DNA of 64,000 bases, from assembly GCF_900113485.1 (NCBI RefSeq), contig NZ_FOPM01000005.1, positions 62,001-126,000 of the forward strand, written 5' to 3'. The stretch is from Methylobacterium gossipiicola. Lineage in GTDB: Bacteria > Pseudomonadota > Alphaproteobacteria > Rhizobiales > Beijerinckiaceae. The translations under genes were made by a program, and so were the position numbers. Shown piece after piece: positions 53,679 through 62,700 of this stretch. The number at the start of each line of letters is the position of its first letter. Position 1 is the first letter of the stretch. Under the pieces are notes generated by a model. That model worked only from the letters and a program-made list of their open reading frames with translations. It did no database searches and was not told the DNA's origin.

Positions 53679-54761
53679 TCAGCGGCCACCGTTGTATTCC
53701 GGCAACGACGGTTTGCTGCCGAAGATCACCTGGCTCGGATCGCGCTCGAGGTTCTTCACCGTCCGGTTGAGGGTGTTCAGGGTGCGCTGCCCGTCCGTGG
53801 ACAGGGCCTCGACCTCGCGGCGACCGGTCCCGCTCAAGCGGTTGAAGCTCGAGGCGATGTTCGAGGTCCGCTTGTCGAGATTCTCCGACAGGGTCCGGAA
53901 CGCCTTGCCGGCGTCGCGCACGGAGATGGCGGCCTCCCGCACCTCCGTGAAGGTGCTGGTGCCGGCCGCGCCCGAGGCCGAGCCGAGGAACCCCTCGGCG
54001 CCCTTCAGCACGGCATCGACCCGTTCCGCCGATGCGTTGAGCTTCGCCATCATGGCGCGCGCGTCCTTGAGCGCCGCCTCGATGTCGGGGCTGCCGGCCG
54101 CCAAAGCCGCCGAGAAGCGGTCGGCATTGTCGATCACCCGGTTGAGCTTCTGCCCGTCGATGGCCTTCACAAGGCCGCTCACCGCCGGGCCGGCATCCGC
54201 CAGGGTCTTCGAAAAGGCTTCGACGTTGGCGAGGGTCCGCGTGATGGCTCCCTCGTTGCCGGCCACCACCTTGTCGAGGCGCTGCAGCACGTCGTCGGCC
54301 CGCTGGGCGATTTGCTTCGCCGCCGCCATCATGTCCTGGATGTCCGACGAATCGGCGAAGATCGTCGGCATCTGGTCGCCGGTTCCGGCGGGGAGGGGCG
54401 GCGCATCGGCATTGCCGCCCGACAGGGAAATGGTGGACACGCCCGTCAGCATCGCGGAATCCAGACGGGCGCGGGTATCGGCGCGAAGGGGCGTGGTGCG
54501 CTCGACCTCGACCAGGGCGACGACGCGGCGCGGGTCCTGCGGCAGCAGGCGCACATCCGTGACCTCACCGACCTTGATGCCGTTGAACGCCACCGTCGAG
54601 CCCTTGGCGAGGCCGCCGACACTGCCCGAGAACACGATGCGCACGGGCTGGCGGACCTGGCTGCGCGAGCCGCCCTGCAGCCAGAACACGAAGCCGAAGG
54701 CCGCGACGAGGACGGCGAGCGTGAAGGCTCCGATGAGGGCGTAGTTCGCACGAGTCTCCAT
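53679..54761 (-). CDS. mlaD: MCE-domain substrate-binding protein (MlaD-like)
   Basis: A 360-residue periplasmic protein anchored by one N-terminal helix (NYALIGAFTLAVLVAAFGFV). The MCE domain (about 40-120) contains IVFSGSVGGLAKGSTVAFNG and IKVGEVTDVRLLPQDPRR; a long helical part (150-340) with coiled-coil character follows. In the Mla system this forms a hexameric ring that receives phospholipid. It is longer than E. coli MlaD (183 residues), which is usual in alphaproteobacteria. The ATG at 54761 (METRANYAL) is the family start. Confidence 0.94.
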   Translation of the reverse strand: METRANYALIGAFTLAVLVAAFGFVFWLQGGSRSQVRQPVRIVFSGSVGGLAKGSTVAFNGIKVGEVTDVRLLPQDPRRVVALVEVERTTPLRADTRARLDSAMLTGVSTISLSGGNADAPPLPAGTGDQMPTIFADSSDIQDMMAAAKQIAQRADDVLQRLDKVVAGNEGAITRTLANVEAFSKTLADAGPAVSGLVKAIDGQKLNRVIDNADRFSAALAAGSPDIEAALKDARAMMAKLNASAERVDAVLKGAEGFLGSASGAAGTSTFTEVREAAISVRDAGKAFRTLSENLDKRTSNIASSFNRLSGTGRREVEALSTDGQRTLNTLNRTVKNLERDPSQVIFGSKPSLPEYNGGR

Positions 54762-54823
54762 CGGATCAGCGCATGCCCGGCTTAGCGGCCGACGCGCTGT
54801 GCGCGACCACACGGTGAAGGGGA

Positions 54824-55708
54824 TTAAGCGGCCGCATGGCGTGCGCCGCTGGCGACGACGGCGCGACCGCGCTTGCCGTGGAAATAGGACCGCAGCCAGG
54901 GATGGTCGTTCTCCAGCATCTCGGAGATCGTCCCCTGCGCGATGATCTGGCCGTCGCCGAGCGCCGCGATGCGGTCACAGGCGGTGTAGAGGCTGTCCAT
55001 GTCGTGGGTGACCATGAACACGGTGAGCCCGAGGGTCTGCTTCAGAGTCGCCACGAGGTCGTCGAACTCGCCGGCCCCGATGGGGTCGAGGCCCGAGGTC
55101 GGCTCGTCGAGGAACAAGATCTCGGGGTCGAGGGCCAGCGAGCGAGCGAGGGCCGCGCGCTTGATCATGCCGCCCGAGAGTTCGGAGGGCAGCTTGTCGG
55201 CGGCGTCGGGCTTCAGGCCCACCATCTCGATCTTGAGGCGGGCGAACTCGTCGAGGAGGCGCTCCGACAGGTTCAGGTGCTCGCGCATGGGCATCTGGAT
55301 GTTCTGCTTGACGGTGAGCGCCGAGAACAACGCCCCCTGCTGGAACAGCACGCCCCAACGCTGCTCGATCTGCCGCCGCCGCGTCGGGGTGAGGCCGTCG
55401 ACATCCTCGCCGAACACGGTGATCTGCCCCGAGCGCTTCGGCACGAGGCCCAGGATGGTGCGGGTGAGCACCGATTTGCCCTGGCCCGACGGCCCGACGA
55501 AGCCGAGGATTTCGCCCCGGCGGATGTCGAGATCGAGCCCCTTCATCACGATCTTCGAGCCGAAGCCGACGACGAGGTCGCGCACGCGAATGATCGCCTC
55601 CGGCGCGGGGCCAGACGTGTGTTCACGAGTCGGCCGCTCGGCCTGGGCGGGTTCGGTCAGCACGGGATCAGAAATCGATTGCCGCGAAGAAGATGGCGAA
55701 GAGTCCAT
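54824..55708 (-). CDS. mlaF: Mla-type ABC transporter ATP-binding protein
   Basis: A 294-residue ATPase. Walker A is GFVGPSGQGKSVLTRTILGL, the signature is LPSELSGGMIKRAALARSLA, Walker B is ILFLDEPTSGLDPIGAGEFD and the H-loop is VFMVTHDMDSL. It energises lipid movement through MlaE. The first 40 residues are Ser/Pro-rich and variable. It overlaps the mlaE gene by 41 bases, so the two are tightly coupled. Confidence 0.95.
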   Translation of the reverse strand: MDSSPSSSRQSISDPVLTEPAQAERPTREHTSGPAPEAIIRVRDLVVGFGSKIVMKGLDLDIRRGEILGFVGPSGQGKSVLTRTILGLVPKRSGQITVFGEDVDGLTPTRRRQIEQRWGVLFQQGALFSALTVKQNIQMPMREHLNLSERLLDEFARLKIEMVGLKPDAADKLPSELSGGMIKRAALARSLALDPEILFLDEPTSGLDPIGAGEFDDLVATLKQTLGLTVFMVTHDMDSLYTACDRIAALGDGQIIAQGTISEMLENDHPWLRSYFHGKRGRAVVASGARHAAA

Positions 55709-56849
55709 CGAGCACGATGACCATGAAGATTGACTTCACGACTGAGGCCGTGACGTGGCGCCCCAGCGATTCCGCCGAGCCTTCCACGGCGAAGCCCTCG
55801 ATGGTCGCGATGATGCCGATGATGAGCGCCATGAACGGCGCCTTGATCAGGCCGACGGCGACATGGTGGAACGACACCGCCACCTGGAGCCGGGCCAGGA
55901 ACGCCTCCGTTGTCATGCCGCCATAGAGCGCCGCCGTGAGGCCGCCGCCCGCCAAGGCCGCGAGGGAGGCCAGGAAGGCGAGGATCGGCAGCCCGACCAC
56001 GAGGGCGAGGATGCGCGGGACGATGAGGATCTCGATGGGGTCGAGGCCCATCACCCGCAGGGCATCGACCTCTTCGCGCATCCGCATCGATCCGATCTCG
56101 GCCGTGAAGGCCGAACCGGAGCGGCCCGCCACCATGATCGAGGTGAGGAGCACGCCGAGTTCGCGCAGGATGAGGAGCCCGATGAGGTTCACGACGAAGC
56201 TCTGCGCTCCGAAGCGCTGGAGCTGGAAGATGCCCTGCTGCGCGACGATGCCGCCGACGAGGAACGAGATCAGGACGATGATCGGCACGCCCCGGAAGGC
56301 CACCTGATCGAGCTGGTTGACGAAGGCGGTGCCGCGAAAGGTCCCGGGCCGGGCCGCGACCCGCAGGCAGGCCGTCACCACCTCGCCGAAGAAGGCGAGA
56401 CCGGCGAGGAGATCCTGGCCGGCTCCGACGACACGGACGCCGAGATCGTGCAGGAAGCCCGCGAGCCGGCCGCGCGGGGCAGGGCCGGGTTCGGCCGTGG
56501 GCAGCCTCACCTCTTTCAGGAGGATTCGATGCTCGGGGCTGGCGCCCGCATAGGCGAGGCGGCCACCGGCGGCCTCGATCTCGGCGCGGGTCCGCTCCAG
56601 CACCCAGGCGCCGAGGGTGTCGAGGCGCGCCACCCCCGTCAGATCGACGATGAGGGCGCCGCTCGCGGCATCGCGGCGCAATCCGGCGGCGGCGGCCTCG
56701 ACGGCGTTGCCCTGGTCGACGGTCCAGCGTCCGCGCAGGGCGATGCGCCCACCGGAGAGGGCGGAGGCGGCGGCGACGTCGGGGTTCGGCAGGGTTTCGG
56801 CGGTCGACACGACACGCGACTCCGTTCCAGGCGCTTCCCCTGTCTTCAC
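55668..56849 (-). CDS. mlaE: STAS-MlaE permease fusion
   Basis: A 393-residue inner-membrane permease. The first 115 residues form a STAS domain (ALIVDLTGVARLDTLGAWVL), equivalent to a fused MlaB, and the rest is the MlaE permease with five to six helices, including FVNQLDQVAFRGVPIIVLIS and EIGSMRMREEVDALRVMGLD, the conserved coupling loop. Fusion of MlaB to MlaE is, as far as I know, common outside gammaproteobacteria. The GTG at 56849 lies nine bases after the MFS stop; another GTG at 56810 is possible and has GGAG upstream. Confidence 0.93.
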   Translation of the reverse strand: MKTGEAPGTESRVVSTAETLPNPDVAAASALSGGRIALRGRWTVDQGNAVEAAAAGLRRDAASGALIVDLTGVARLDTLGAWVLERTRAEIEAAGGRLAYAGASPEHRILLKEVRLPTAEPGPAPRGRLAGFLHDLGVRVVGAGQDLLAGLAFFGEVVTACLRVAARPGTFRGTAFVNQLDQVAFRGVPIIVLISFLVGGIVAQQGIFQLQRFGAQSFVVNLIGLLILRELGVLLTSIMVAGRSGSAFTAEIGSMRMREEVDALRVMGLDPIEILIVPRILALVVGLPILAFLASLAALAGGGLTAALYGGMTTEAFLARLQVAVSFHHVAVGLIKAPFMALIIGIIATIEGFAVEGSAESLGRHVTASVVKSIFMVIVLDGLFAIFFAAIDF

Positions 56850-56858
56850 AGGGTAAGG

Positions 56859-58085
56859 TTACGCAACCGTGTCCGGCTGCTGGCGGCCAAAGGCGGCGCC
56901 ATGAAGGCGCGCCCTCCGGGCGAGCTGCGCGGCGCGTGCCGTGAAGCACAGGCCGATCACCGCCAGGGGCGCCATGAGGCCGAAGGTGAGGGGACCGCCG
57001 CCTCGACCATAGGCGACGCCGCACGCCAGGGTGGCGCAGGCGGAAGCGAGGGCGTTGCAGGCACTGAGCGTGCCCTGGGCCCGCCCCCGTGCGCCCTCGG
57101 GCGCGAAGCGCGACACCGCCGCCATGGCGCCGAGTTGCGTCGCGCCGAAACTGAAGCCGTGCAGCGTCTGCAGCACGACGACCGCCGGCAAGGTATCGCC
57201 GTAGAGCGCCATGCCGACGGCCCGGACGGCGCCCGCCCCGGCCCCGAGGCCGAGCAGGCGGAACGGCGTGCGCCAGTGGGCGGGGCAGAGGCCGATGCCG
57301 GCGAACAGGCCGATCTCGGCGAGCACCCCGATGGCCCACAGGGCGCCGATCCAGGGTGCGGGAAAGCCGTGGCGGCTCCAATGAATGCTGGCGAAGGCAT
57401 AGAGGGCGGCGTGGCTCGCCTGAATCGCCGCCCCGGCCGCGATGGTGAACCACAGGATCGTCGGCAACGGGATGTGGGCCGCCGTCCCACGCACGGCGGC
57501 GGGGCCGGGCAGGTCGAGGCGAACGCCGTACGCCACGAGGGCGGCGACGAGGGCCAGGGCCGTCGTCAGGGCCGGCACCGCCAGGGCCTCGCCGAGCCAG
57601 CCCAGGACCGCCCCGCCGGTGAGGCTGGCGGCCAGGAACGCGATGGAGCCCGCCATGCGGATGCGGGCGTAATCCAGCCGGGCGCTGCGGCGCACGGCGG
57701 CGAGGGTCAGGTAGTCGATGGTCGGCACCAGGGGCGCCCCGGCGGCGGCGTTCAGGGCGATGAGGAGGGCGAGGACCGGCCAGCCGAGGGCCGCCCCCGC
57801 CGGCATCAGGGCATAGGTGGCGGCGAGGGCGAGGCTCCCGACGACGAGGAGCGCGCGGGCGCCGAAGCCCCGGTCGATGAGGCCGACCAGGGGGGCCGTG
57901 GCGACGATCTTGACCGCGATGGGAAGCGCCAGGAGGGCGCCGATGATCCCGGCATCGAGGCCGCGTCCGCTGAGCCAGACCGGCATGAACGGCAGGGCGA
58001 TGCCGATCTCGACGAAGACGACCGCATAGAGGCTCGCGAGCCGGAGCGGGTTCGGCTCGTGGGACGGGGCGGGGGGTGGAGTCAC
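56859..58085 (-). CDS. MFS transporter, HcaT/PPP-like family
   Basis: A 408-residue permease with about twelve helices, of the MFS group that includes HcaT and other phenylpropionate-permease-like proteins (NPLRLASLYAVVFVEIGIAL at the start, FSFGATQLGAMAAVSRFAPE in the second half). The substrate is unknown. The frame opens at an ATG at 58151, but a TTGACA -35 element lies directly upstream on this strand (58159-58154), so I favour the GTG at 58085. It is nine bases upstream of mlaE on the same strand and probably heads that operon. Confidence 0.83.
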   Translation of the reverse strand: MTPPPAPSHEPNPLRLASLYAVVFVEIGIALPFMPVWLSGRGLDAGIIGALLALPIAVKIVATAPLVGLIDRGFGARALLVVGSLALAATYALMPAGAALGWPVLALLIALNAAAGAPLVPTIDYLTLAAVRRSARLDYARIRMAGSIAFLAASLTGGAVLGWLGEALAVPALTTALALVAALVAYGVRLDLPGPAAVRGTAAHIPLPTILWFTIAAGAAIQASHAALYAFASIHWSRHGFPAPWIGALWAIGVLAEIGLFAGIGLCPAHWRTPFRLLGLGAGAGAVRAVGMALYGDTLPAVVVLQTLHGFSFGATQLGAMAAVSRFAPEGARGRAQGTLSACNALASACATLACGVAYGRGGGPLTFGLMAPLAVIGLCFTARAAQLARRARLHGAAFGRQQPDTVA

Positions 58086-58227
58086 GGGAACCGGGGCTGC
58101 CAGGAAATGCGGGGATGAAAATCGGACTCGTAAAGCCCGTGTTAAAACCATCGTGTCAATTGTCGGGAGACGCCTGCGGCACCGGTCGATTCAGCCAAGC
58201 CGCGGCACCCCGAGGACTCGAACCTTC

Positions 58228-59184
58228 ATGTCGCGTTCCAACCTGCTGACGTCCGCCGACGTTTCGGAATACGATCGCATCGAGATGGCGATGTCCGAGA
58301 GCGATCGGGGCCGCTGGTTCCTCACGGAATTCGCCCGTCGCAATCGGGGAGCGGACACGCAAAGCGTTCTCGGCGCCATCGCCCGCCTCGAATCCGTCGT
58401 GACGCAGGGTCGCGACGAAAGCCAGATCGGTGGACAGGTCGGTCGCATGCGCGGCGACCTGATGGACATGGCCAATGCCATCGCCCGCACCAAGGCGGAG
58501 ATCGCCGCCCTCGGCACCCCGGAGCACGAGAGCAGCCGCCTCGGCGGCGCGTCCCTCGCCCTCGATGCCATCGTGCGTTCGACGGAGCGGGCGACCTCCG
58601 ATATCCTGAGCGCGGCCGAGGACGTGCAGGAGACGGCCTGGACCCTGCGGGAGACGGGCTCCGACGCCGCCATGTGCGACACGCTGGATCAGCGCGCCAC
58701 GCAGATCTACACGGCCTGCTCGTTCCAGGACCTCACGGCTCAGCGCACGGCGCGGATCATCCATACTTTGCGCTACCTCGAGGAGCGTGTCGGCTCCATG
58801 ATGGCGATCTGGGGTGACGCCCTCGACACCGTGCCGCCCGCGCCCGATGCCACGACGACGGCGGCCCCGATCGACCTGAGCCAAAGCGATGTCGATCGCT
58901 TCATCGAAGACGGGCCCGTGGCGACCGCGAGCGTGGCCGAGAAGGCCACCGCCGCCCAACCGGAGGCTTCGGCCGCTCCGACGGCTGCCCTTGCCCTCGC
59001 GGCGCCGGAGGCCACCGCCGAGATGCAGACCGCCGAAGCGACTGAAGAGGCCGACGCCGTCCCGGATTCCGCGCCGACCGACGCCATGGAACAGTCCGAG
59101 GCGGCTGTGGAATCCGACATCGCCACCGCCTTCGCGGATATCGACAGTCTCACGGAAGAAGAGAAGCGCGCCCTGTTCTCGTAA
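58228..59184 (+). CDS. cheZ: CheZ-like chemotaxis phosphatase
   Basis: A 318-residue protein. The CheZ core is helical: RWFLTEFARRNRGADTQSVL early, then ACSFQDLTAQRTARIIHTLR, where the Gln of FQDLT is the catalytic residue that dephosphorylates CheY-P. The C-terminal 120 residues are Ala/Glu/Pro-rich and end in a short LTEEEKRALFS tail, the place where CheZ proteins bind CheY. Assignment to CheZ is by signature. I chose the ATG at 58228. It stands alone with no other che gene in the window and is divergent from the MFS gene. Confidence 0.8.
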   Translation: MSRSNLLTSADVSEYDRIEMAMSESDRGRWFLTEFARRNRGADTQSVLGAIARLESVVTQGRDESQIGGQVGRMRGDLMDMANAIARTKAEIAALGTPEHESSRLGGASLALDAIVRSTERATSDILSAAEDVQETAWTLRETGSDAAMCDTLDQRATQIYTACSFQDLTAQRTARIIHTLRYLEERVGSMMAIWGDALDTVPPAPDATTTAAPIDLSQSDVDRFIEDGPVATASVAEKATAAQPEASAAPTAALALAAPEATAEMQTAEATEEADAVPDSAPTDAMEQSEAAVESDIATAFADIDSLTEEEKRALFS

Positions 59185-59261
59185 GGGTGCGGCGTCGCGG
59201 ACACCGGTTTTCCGGGGTGAAACCCGGTTCGCCCCGCACCGGAACCGATTAGAGAGCGAAC

Positions 59262-59702
59262 ATGTCGCTCCATCTGCTGAAACTGTGCGTAGGACCCGCG
59301 TCCATCGCGGACCTCGAAGCCCGCATCGCCCGGACCGGCGCCGAGGCCGTGGCTCAGGGACGTGATCCGGCGCCCGCGCACGTGACCCGGATGGTGCCGA
59401 CCCGCGCCGCCGAGATCGTGGGCGGTGGATCGATCTACTGGGTCATCAAGGGCACCCTCGCGTGCCGTCAGGCCGTCAGGGCCATCGTTCCGACGGTGGG
59501 GGAGGACGGCATCGGCCGCTGCCGCCTCGTCCTCGATCCCGTGGTGGTGCCGGTGTCGCCGCGCCCCTGCCGCCCGTTCCAGGGCTGGCGCTATCTCAAG
59601 CCCGAGGATGCTCCCGCCGACCTCGGCGATACCGTAGCGGGCGATCTCGCGGAGATGCCCGAAGCCCTCCGCCGCGAACTCGCCGGTCTCGGCCTCATCT
59701 GA
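59262..59702 (+). CDS. DUF1489-family protein
   Basis: A 146-residue protein that begins LHLLKLCVGPASIADLEARI, the recognisable DUF1489 start, and continues through MVPTRAAEIVGGGSIYWVIK, LVLDPVVVPVSPRPCRPFQG and WRYLKPEDAPADL. The family is nearly confined to alphaproteobacteria and of unknown function. The ATG at 59262 was chosen. It is convergent with the giant repeat gene; about 80 bases separate the stops. Confidence 0.9.
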   Translation: MSLHLLKLCVGPASIADLEARIARTGAEAVAQGRDPAPAHVTRMVPTRAAEIVGGGSIYWVIKGTLACRQAVRAIVPTVGEDGIGRCRLVLDPVVVPVSPRPCRPFQGWRYLKPEDAPADLGDTVAGDLAEMPEALRRELAGLGLI

Positions 59703-59783
59703 ATCGAACCGAACACCTGTCGAAGGGCAGTGCCTGCCACCGTCACCCCCGCCCCGGTACGGGACGGGCGTGACGGCGACCGC

Positions 59784-62700
59784 TCAGGCGCCCTCGAAGC
59801 GACCGCTGGCATGGGCCAGCATCGTGTAGACCTTGCCCGTCTCCGAGGTGAGGTAGGCGTCGGTCCGCTTCGCATCGGGGTCGTTGCGCGAAACATCCTC
59901 CATCAGGCGCTCGAACTCGGCGACGTAGCGGTCCACCGTGCGCCGGAAATCCGCGTCGGCGGCGTAGCGGCGACGCACTTCCGCGAAGGTCTGACGACCC
60001 TGCGCCGTGTAGAGGCTTTCGTCGAACAGGTTCGGCTCACCCCGGCGATACCGCTCCCACAGGTCGACGGCGGTGCGATGATCGATCATCCGGGCGATGT
60101 CGGCCGAGATGATCTCGAGGGCCGTTCTCCCACGCTCGACCACGGCCTTGTCGCCACGAGCCGCCTCGGTGGCGGGTCCGGGCACGGCGGAGGCATTGGC
60201 CTTCGCGTCCGTCGAAGCCTTGGCCTTGGACACGGCGTCAGTCGAAGCCTTGGCTTTGGCGGGCTCGGCCTTGCCGGACGTCGCGGGAGCGGCGGGCGCC
60301 TTGGCGTTCGACGGAGCCGGAATCGTCGCCGGCAGGTTCGGATTGGCCACGGCCTCGTCGCCATCGTCGTCGAGGGAGGCGCGGCTGAGCAGGTCCGACA
60401 GCCAGCTCCGGTCCGTCCCCTTCGGGCCGGGGGTCGCGCGCCCCACGGCGGCGGGGATGATGCTCATGCCCTGGCTGGGCTTCGACACGGCCGGGGCGGG
60501 GGCCTGTACGGCCGGAACCCGAGACACGGGCGCCTGGACGGCAGGCGCCTGCGATTCCGTCGGAGCGACCGGGGCGGGAGCCGGAGCGACGTGAGGCTGG
60601 GCCGATTCGGCTACGACCGGAGCGGTCGCGACAGGAGCCGGAACCGTCGCGGCCGGCCGGGCGATGTCGACGGCCCGGTCGGTGCGGGCGACGAGGGTGG
60701 TCAACTCACTCAGCGCCTTGATTTGATCCGAGACGACGCGGCGCATTTCGCCCGTGGCGTCCTGGGTCTCCCGTGGCAGATCGCGGAGGCCGCGCTGAAT
60801 CTCGGCACGGGTGGCGTCGAGTTCGCGCTTGATCTCGTTCGCCATCTCGCGAAGGCCGGCCACGGAGTCGCCGAACCGGCCCGAAGCGGCCTCGAACACC
60901 GCCGTCATCTCCCGCGACGCGGCGTCGATGGCGGCGCGCACGCCCTCGGCCGTCCGCTCGCCCTCGGCATCGGCCCCCGAGCGCAGGCCCTCGAACGCCT
61001 CCGTCACGCGAGCGCTGGTTCCCTGGGCGGTTTCGGTCAACTCCGCGCCGATGGCCCGGGCGCGCGCCTCGGCCCTCTGCAGGGTCTCGGCAATGAGGGC
61101 ATCGAAACGCGCGGTCTCGGCCTCGAGGGACCCCGAGCGTTCGGCGATCCGGGCGAGGACACCCTCGAGGGTGGTTCCACGGGCCGCGATCGCGCTGGAC
61201 AAGCGCTCCTCGGCCGTTTGCAGCGAATCGGCGGCCCCCGTGAGGGTCTCGGCATGGGTCCGGCCGAGATCGTTCAGGGTCTGGCTGCGCGTATCGAGGG
61301 ACGCGGCGAGTTCGGCCGCTTCCTTCAAGGCCCCCTCCGCGACGGTCTTGAGCTCACCGACCTGCTCGGCGACGCCGCGACCCGCACGCTCGGTTTCCCC
61401 GGCAATGGACTCGAGGACCTCCTGGAACTGCTCGACACGGGCCGCGAGGCCGGTCTCGACGGCATCGAGGGTGCTGCCCGCGCCGGTCACCAACTCGCCG
61501 AGGGCGACCTGGGCCCCTTCGACGCGCTGGAGCACGGCGGCGAGATCATGGTTCAGGGCTTCGTTGGCCTCGGTCAGGCTCGCGATGGCCCGCGAGGCGC
61601 CGCCGTCGATCGTGACCAGCAGAGCGTCCGCCGCGGCCTTCGAACGGGCCTCGAGTTCGGCCGTGCGCTGGCGAAGGGACTCGACCAGGGGCTCGCCGGC
61701 CGTGGTCAGCGCCCGCTCGATCGCCTGACCGCTCTCCGTGAGCGCGTCGACGAGGCCAGCGACGGGACCGTCCACGACGGTCCGCAGCTGATCCGACCGT
61801 GCCGCGAGGGCTTCGATCATGGTCGCCCCACGCGCGTCGAGGGTCTCGACGAGGGTGCCGCCCTGCCGTTCGACGGCCTGGACGAAGATCTCCGCGCTCT
61901 TGGCGAGATGCTGCGCCACCGACTGACCGCGAGCCTCGATGATCGCCGCCACGGCCTCGTTCCGCTGGTCGAGGGTGGTGGCCAGGGCCGTGGTGTGGGC
62001 CTCGGCGAGCGCCGCGTGACGTTCGACGCGCTCGTCGAACGCCTTCAGCATGGCGGCTGAGCGCGCGTCCACGAGGGCCGCATAGGCATCCTGGCGGTCG
62101 TCGAGGGCGGCGGCGAGATCGTCGCCGCGCGCGGCCACCAGGGAGGCGAACACCTTCATGCGCGCGTTGATGCGGTCGGTGAAGCTCTCGCTGCTGGTCT
62201 CGACGGCACGGGTGAGGGCGGTGCCCTGGGAGTCGATGGTGCGGGCGAGATCGGCGGCGCGGCCGGAGATCAGGGCATCGAGGGCGCCGAGACGCTCCTC
62301 GAACACCGTCGTGAGGGCCTGCGTTTTGGCATCGACATGCTGGCCGAGGGCGTCCGAACGGGTTCCCACGAGACCATCGAGGCGCGCCAGACCGTCGTCG
62401 AAGAGCTGGGCGAGGATACGGGTGCGCTCCTCGACGCGGCGCGTGATCGAGCCCTCGCCGTCGCCGACGAAGCCGTCGAGTGCGCGCAGACGTTCGTCGA
62501 AGAGGGCGACCAAGGCCTTGGTACGGGCGTCGACCCGGTCCGTGAGGGCGTCGGCCCGGCTGTCGACGAGGCCGTCGAGGGCCGTCAGCATCTCGTCGAA
62601 CAGGGTGCGCAGCCCCTTCGTCCGCTCGTCCACGCTGTCCGCGAGACGGGCGCCGCGCCCGTCGACGAGTTCGTCGAGGTGGCCGAGACGCTCGTCGAAC

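Noticed and set aside
55755..58118. 787-codon + strand frame opposite mlaE and the MFS gene
   Set aside because: Antisense shadow, rich in Gly/Asp/Arg/Glu, no recognisable domain.
58200..58230. tRNA-like T-loop sequence (GGTTCGAGTCC on the - strand)
   Set aside because: The flanking bases do not pair as a T-stem and no acceptor, D- or anticodon arm can be built; it is just the upstream region of the CheZ-like gene.
59730..62060. Long open frame on the + strand opposite the giant repeat gene
   Set aside because: It mirrors the codon pattern of the - strand gene, is extremely Gly/Arg/Asp/His-rich and matches no family. High GC content keeps such antisense frames open.
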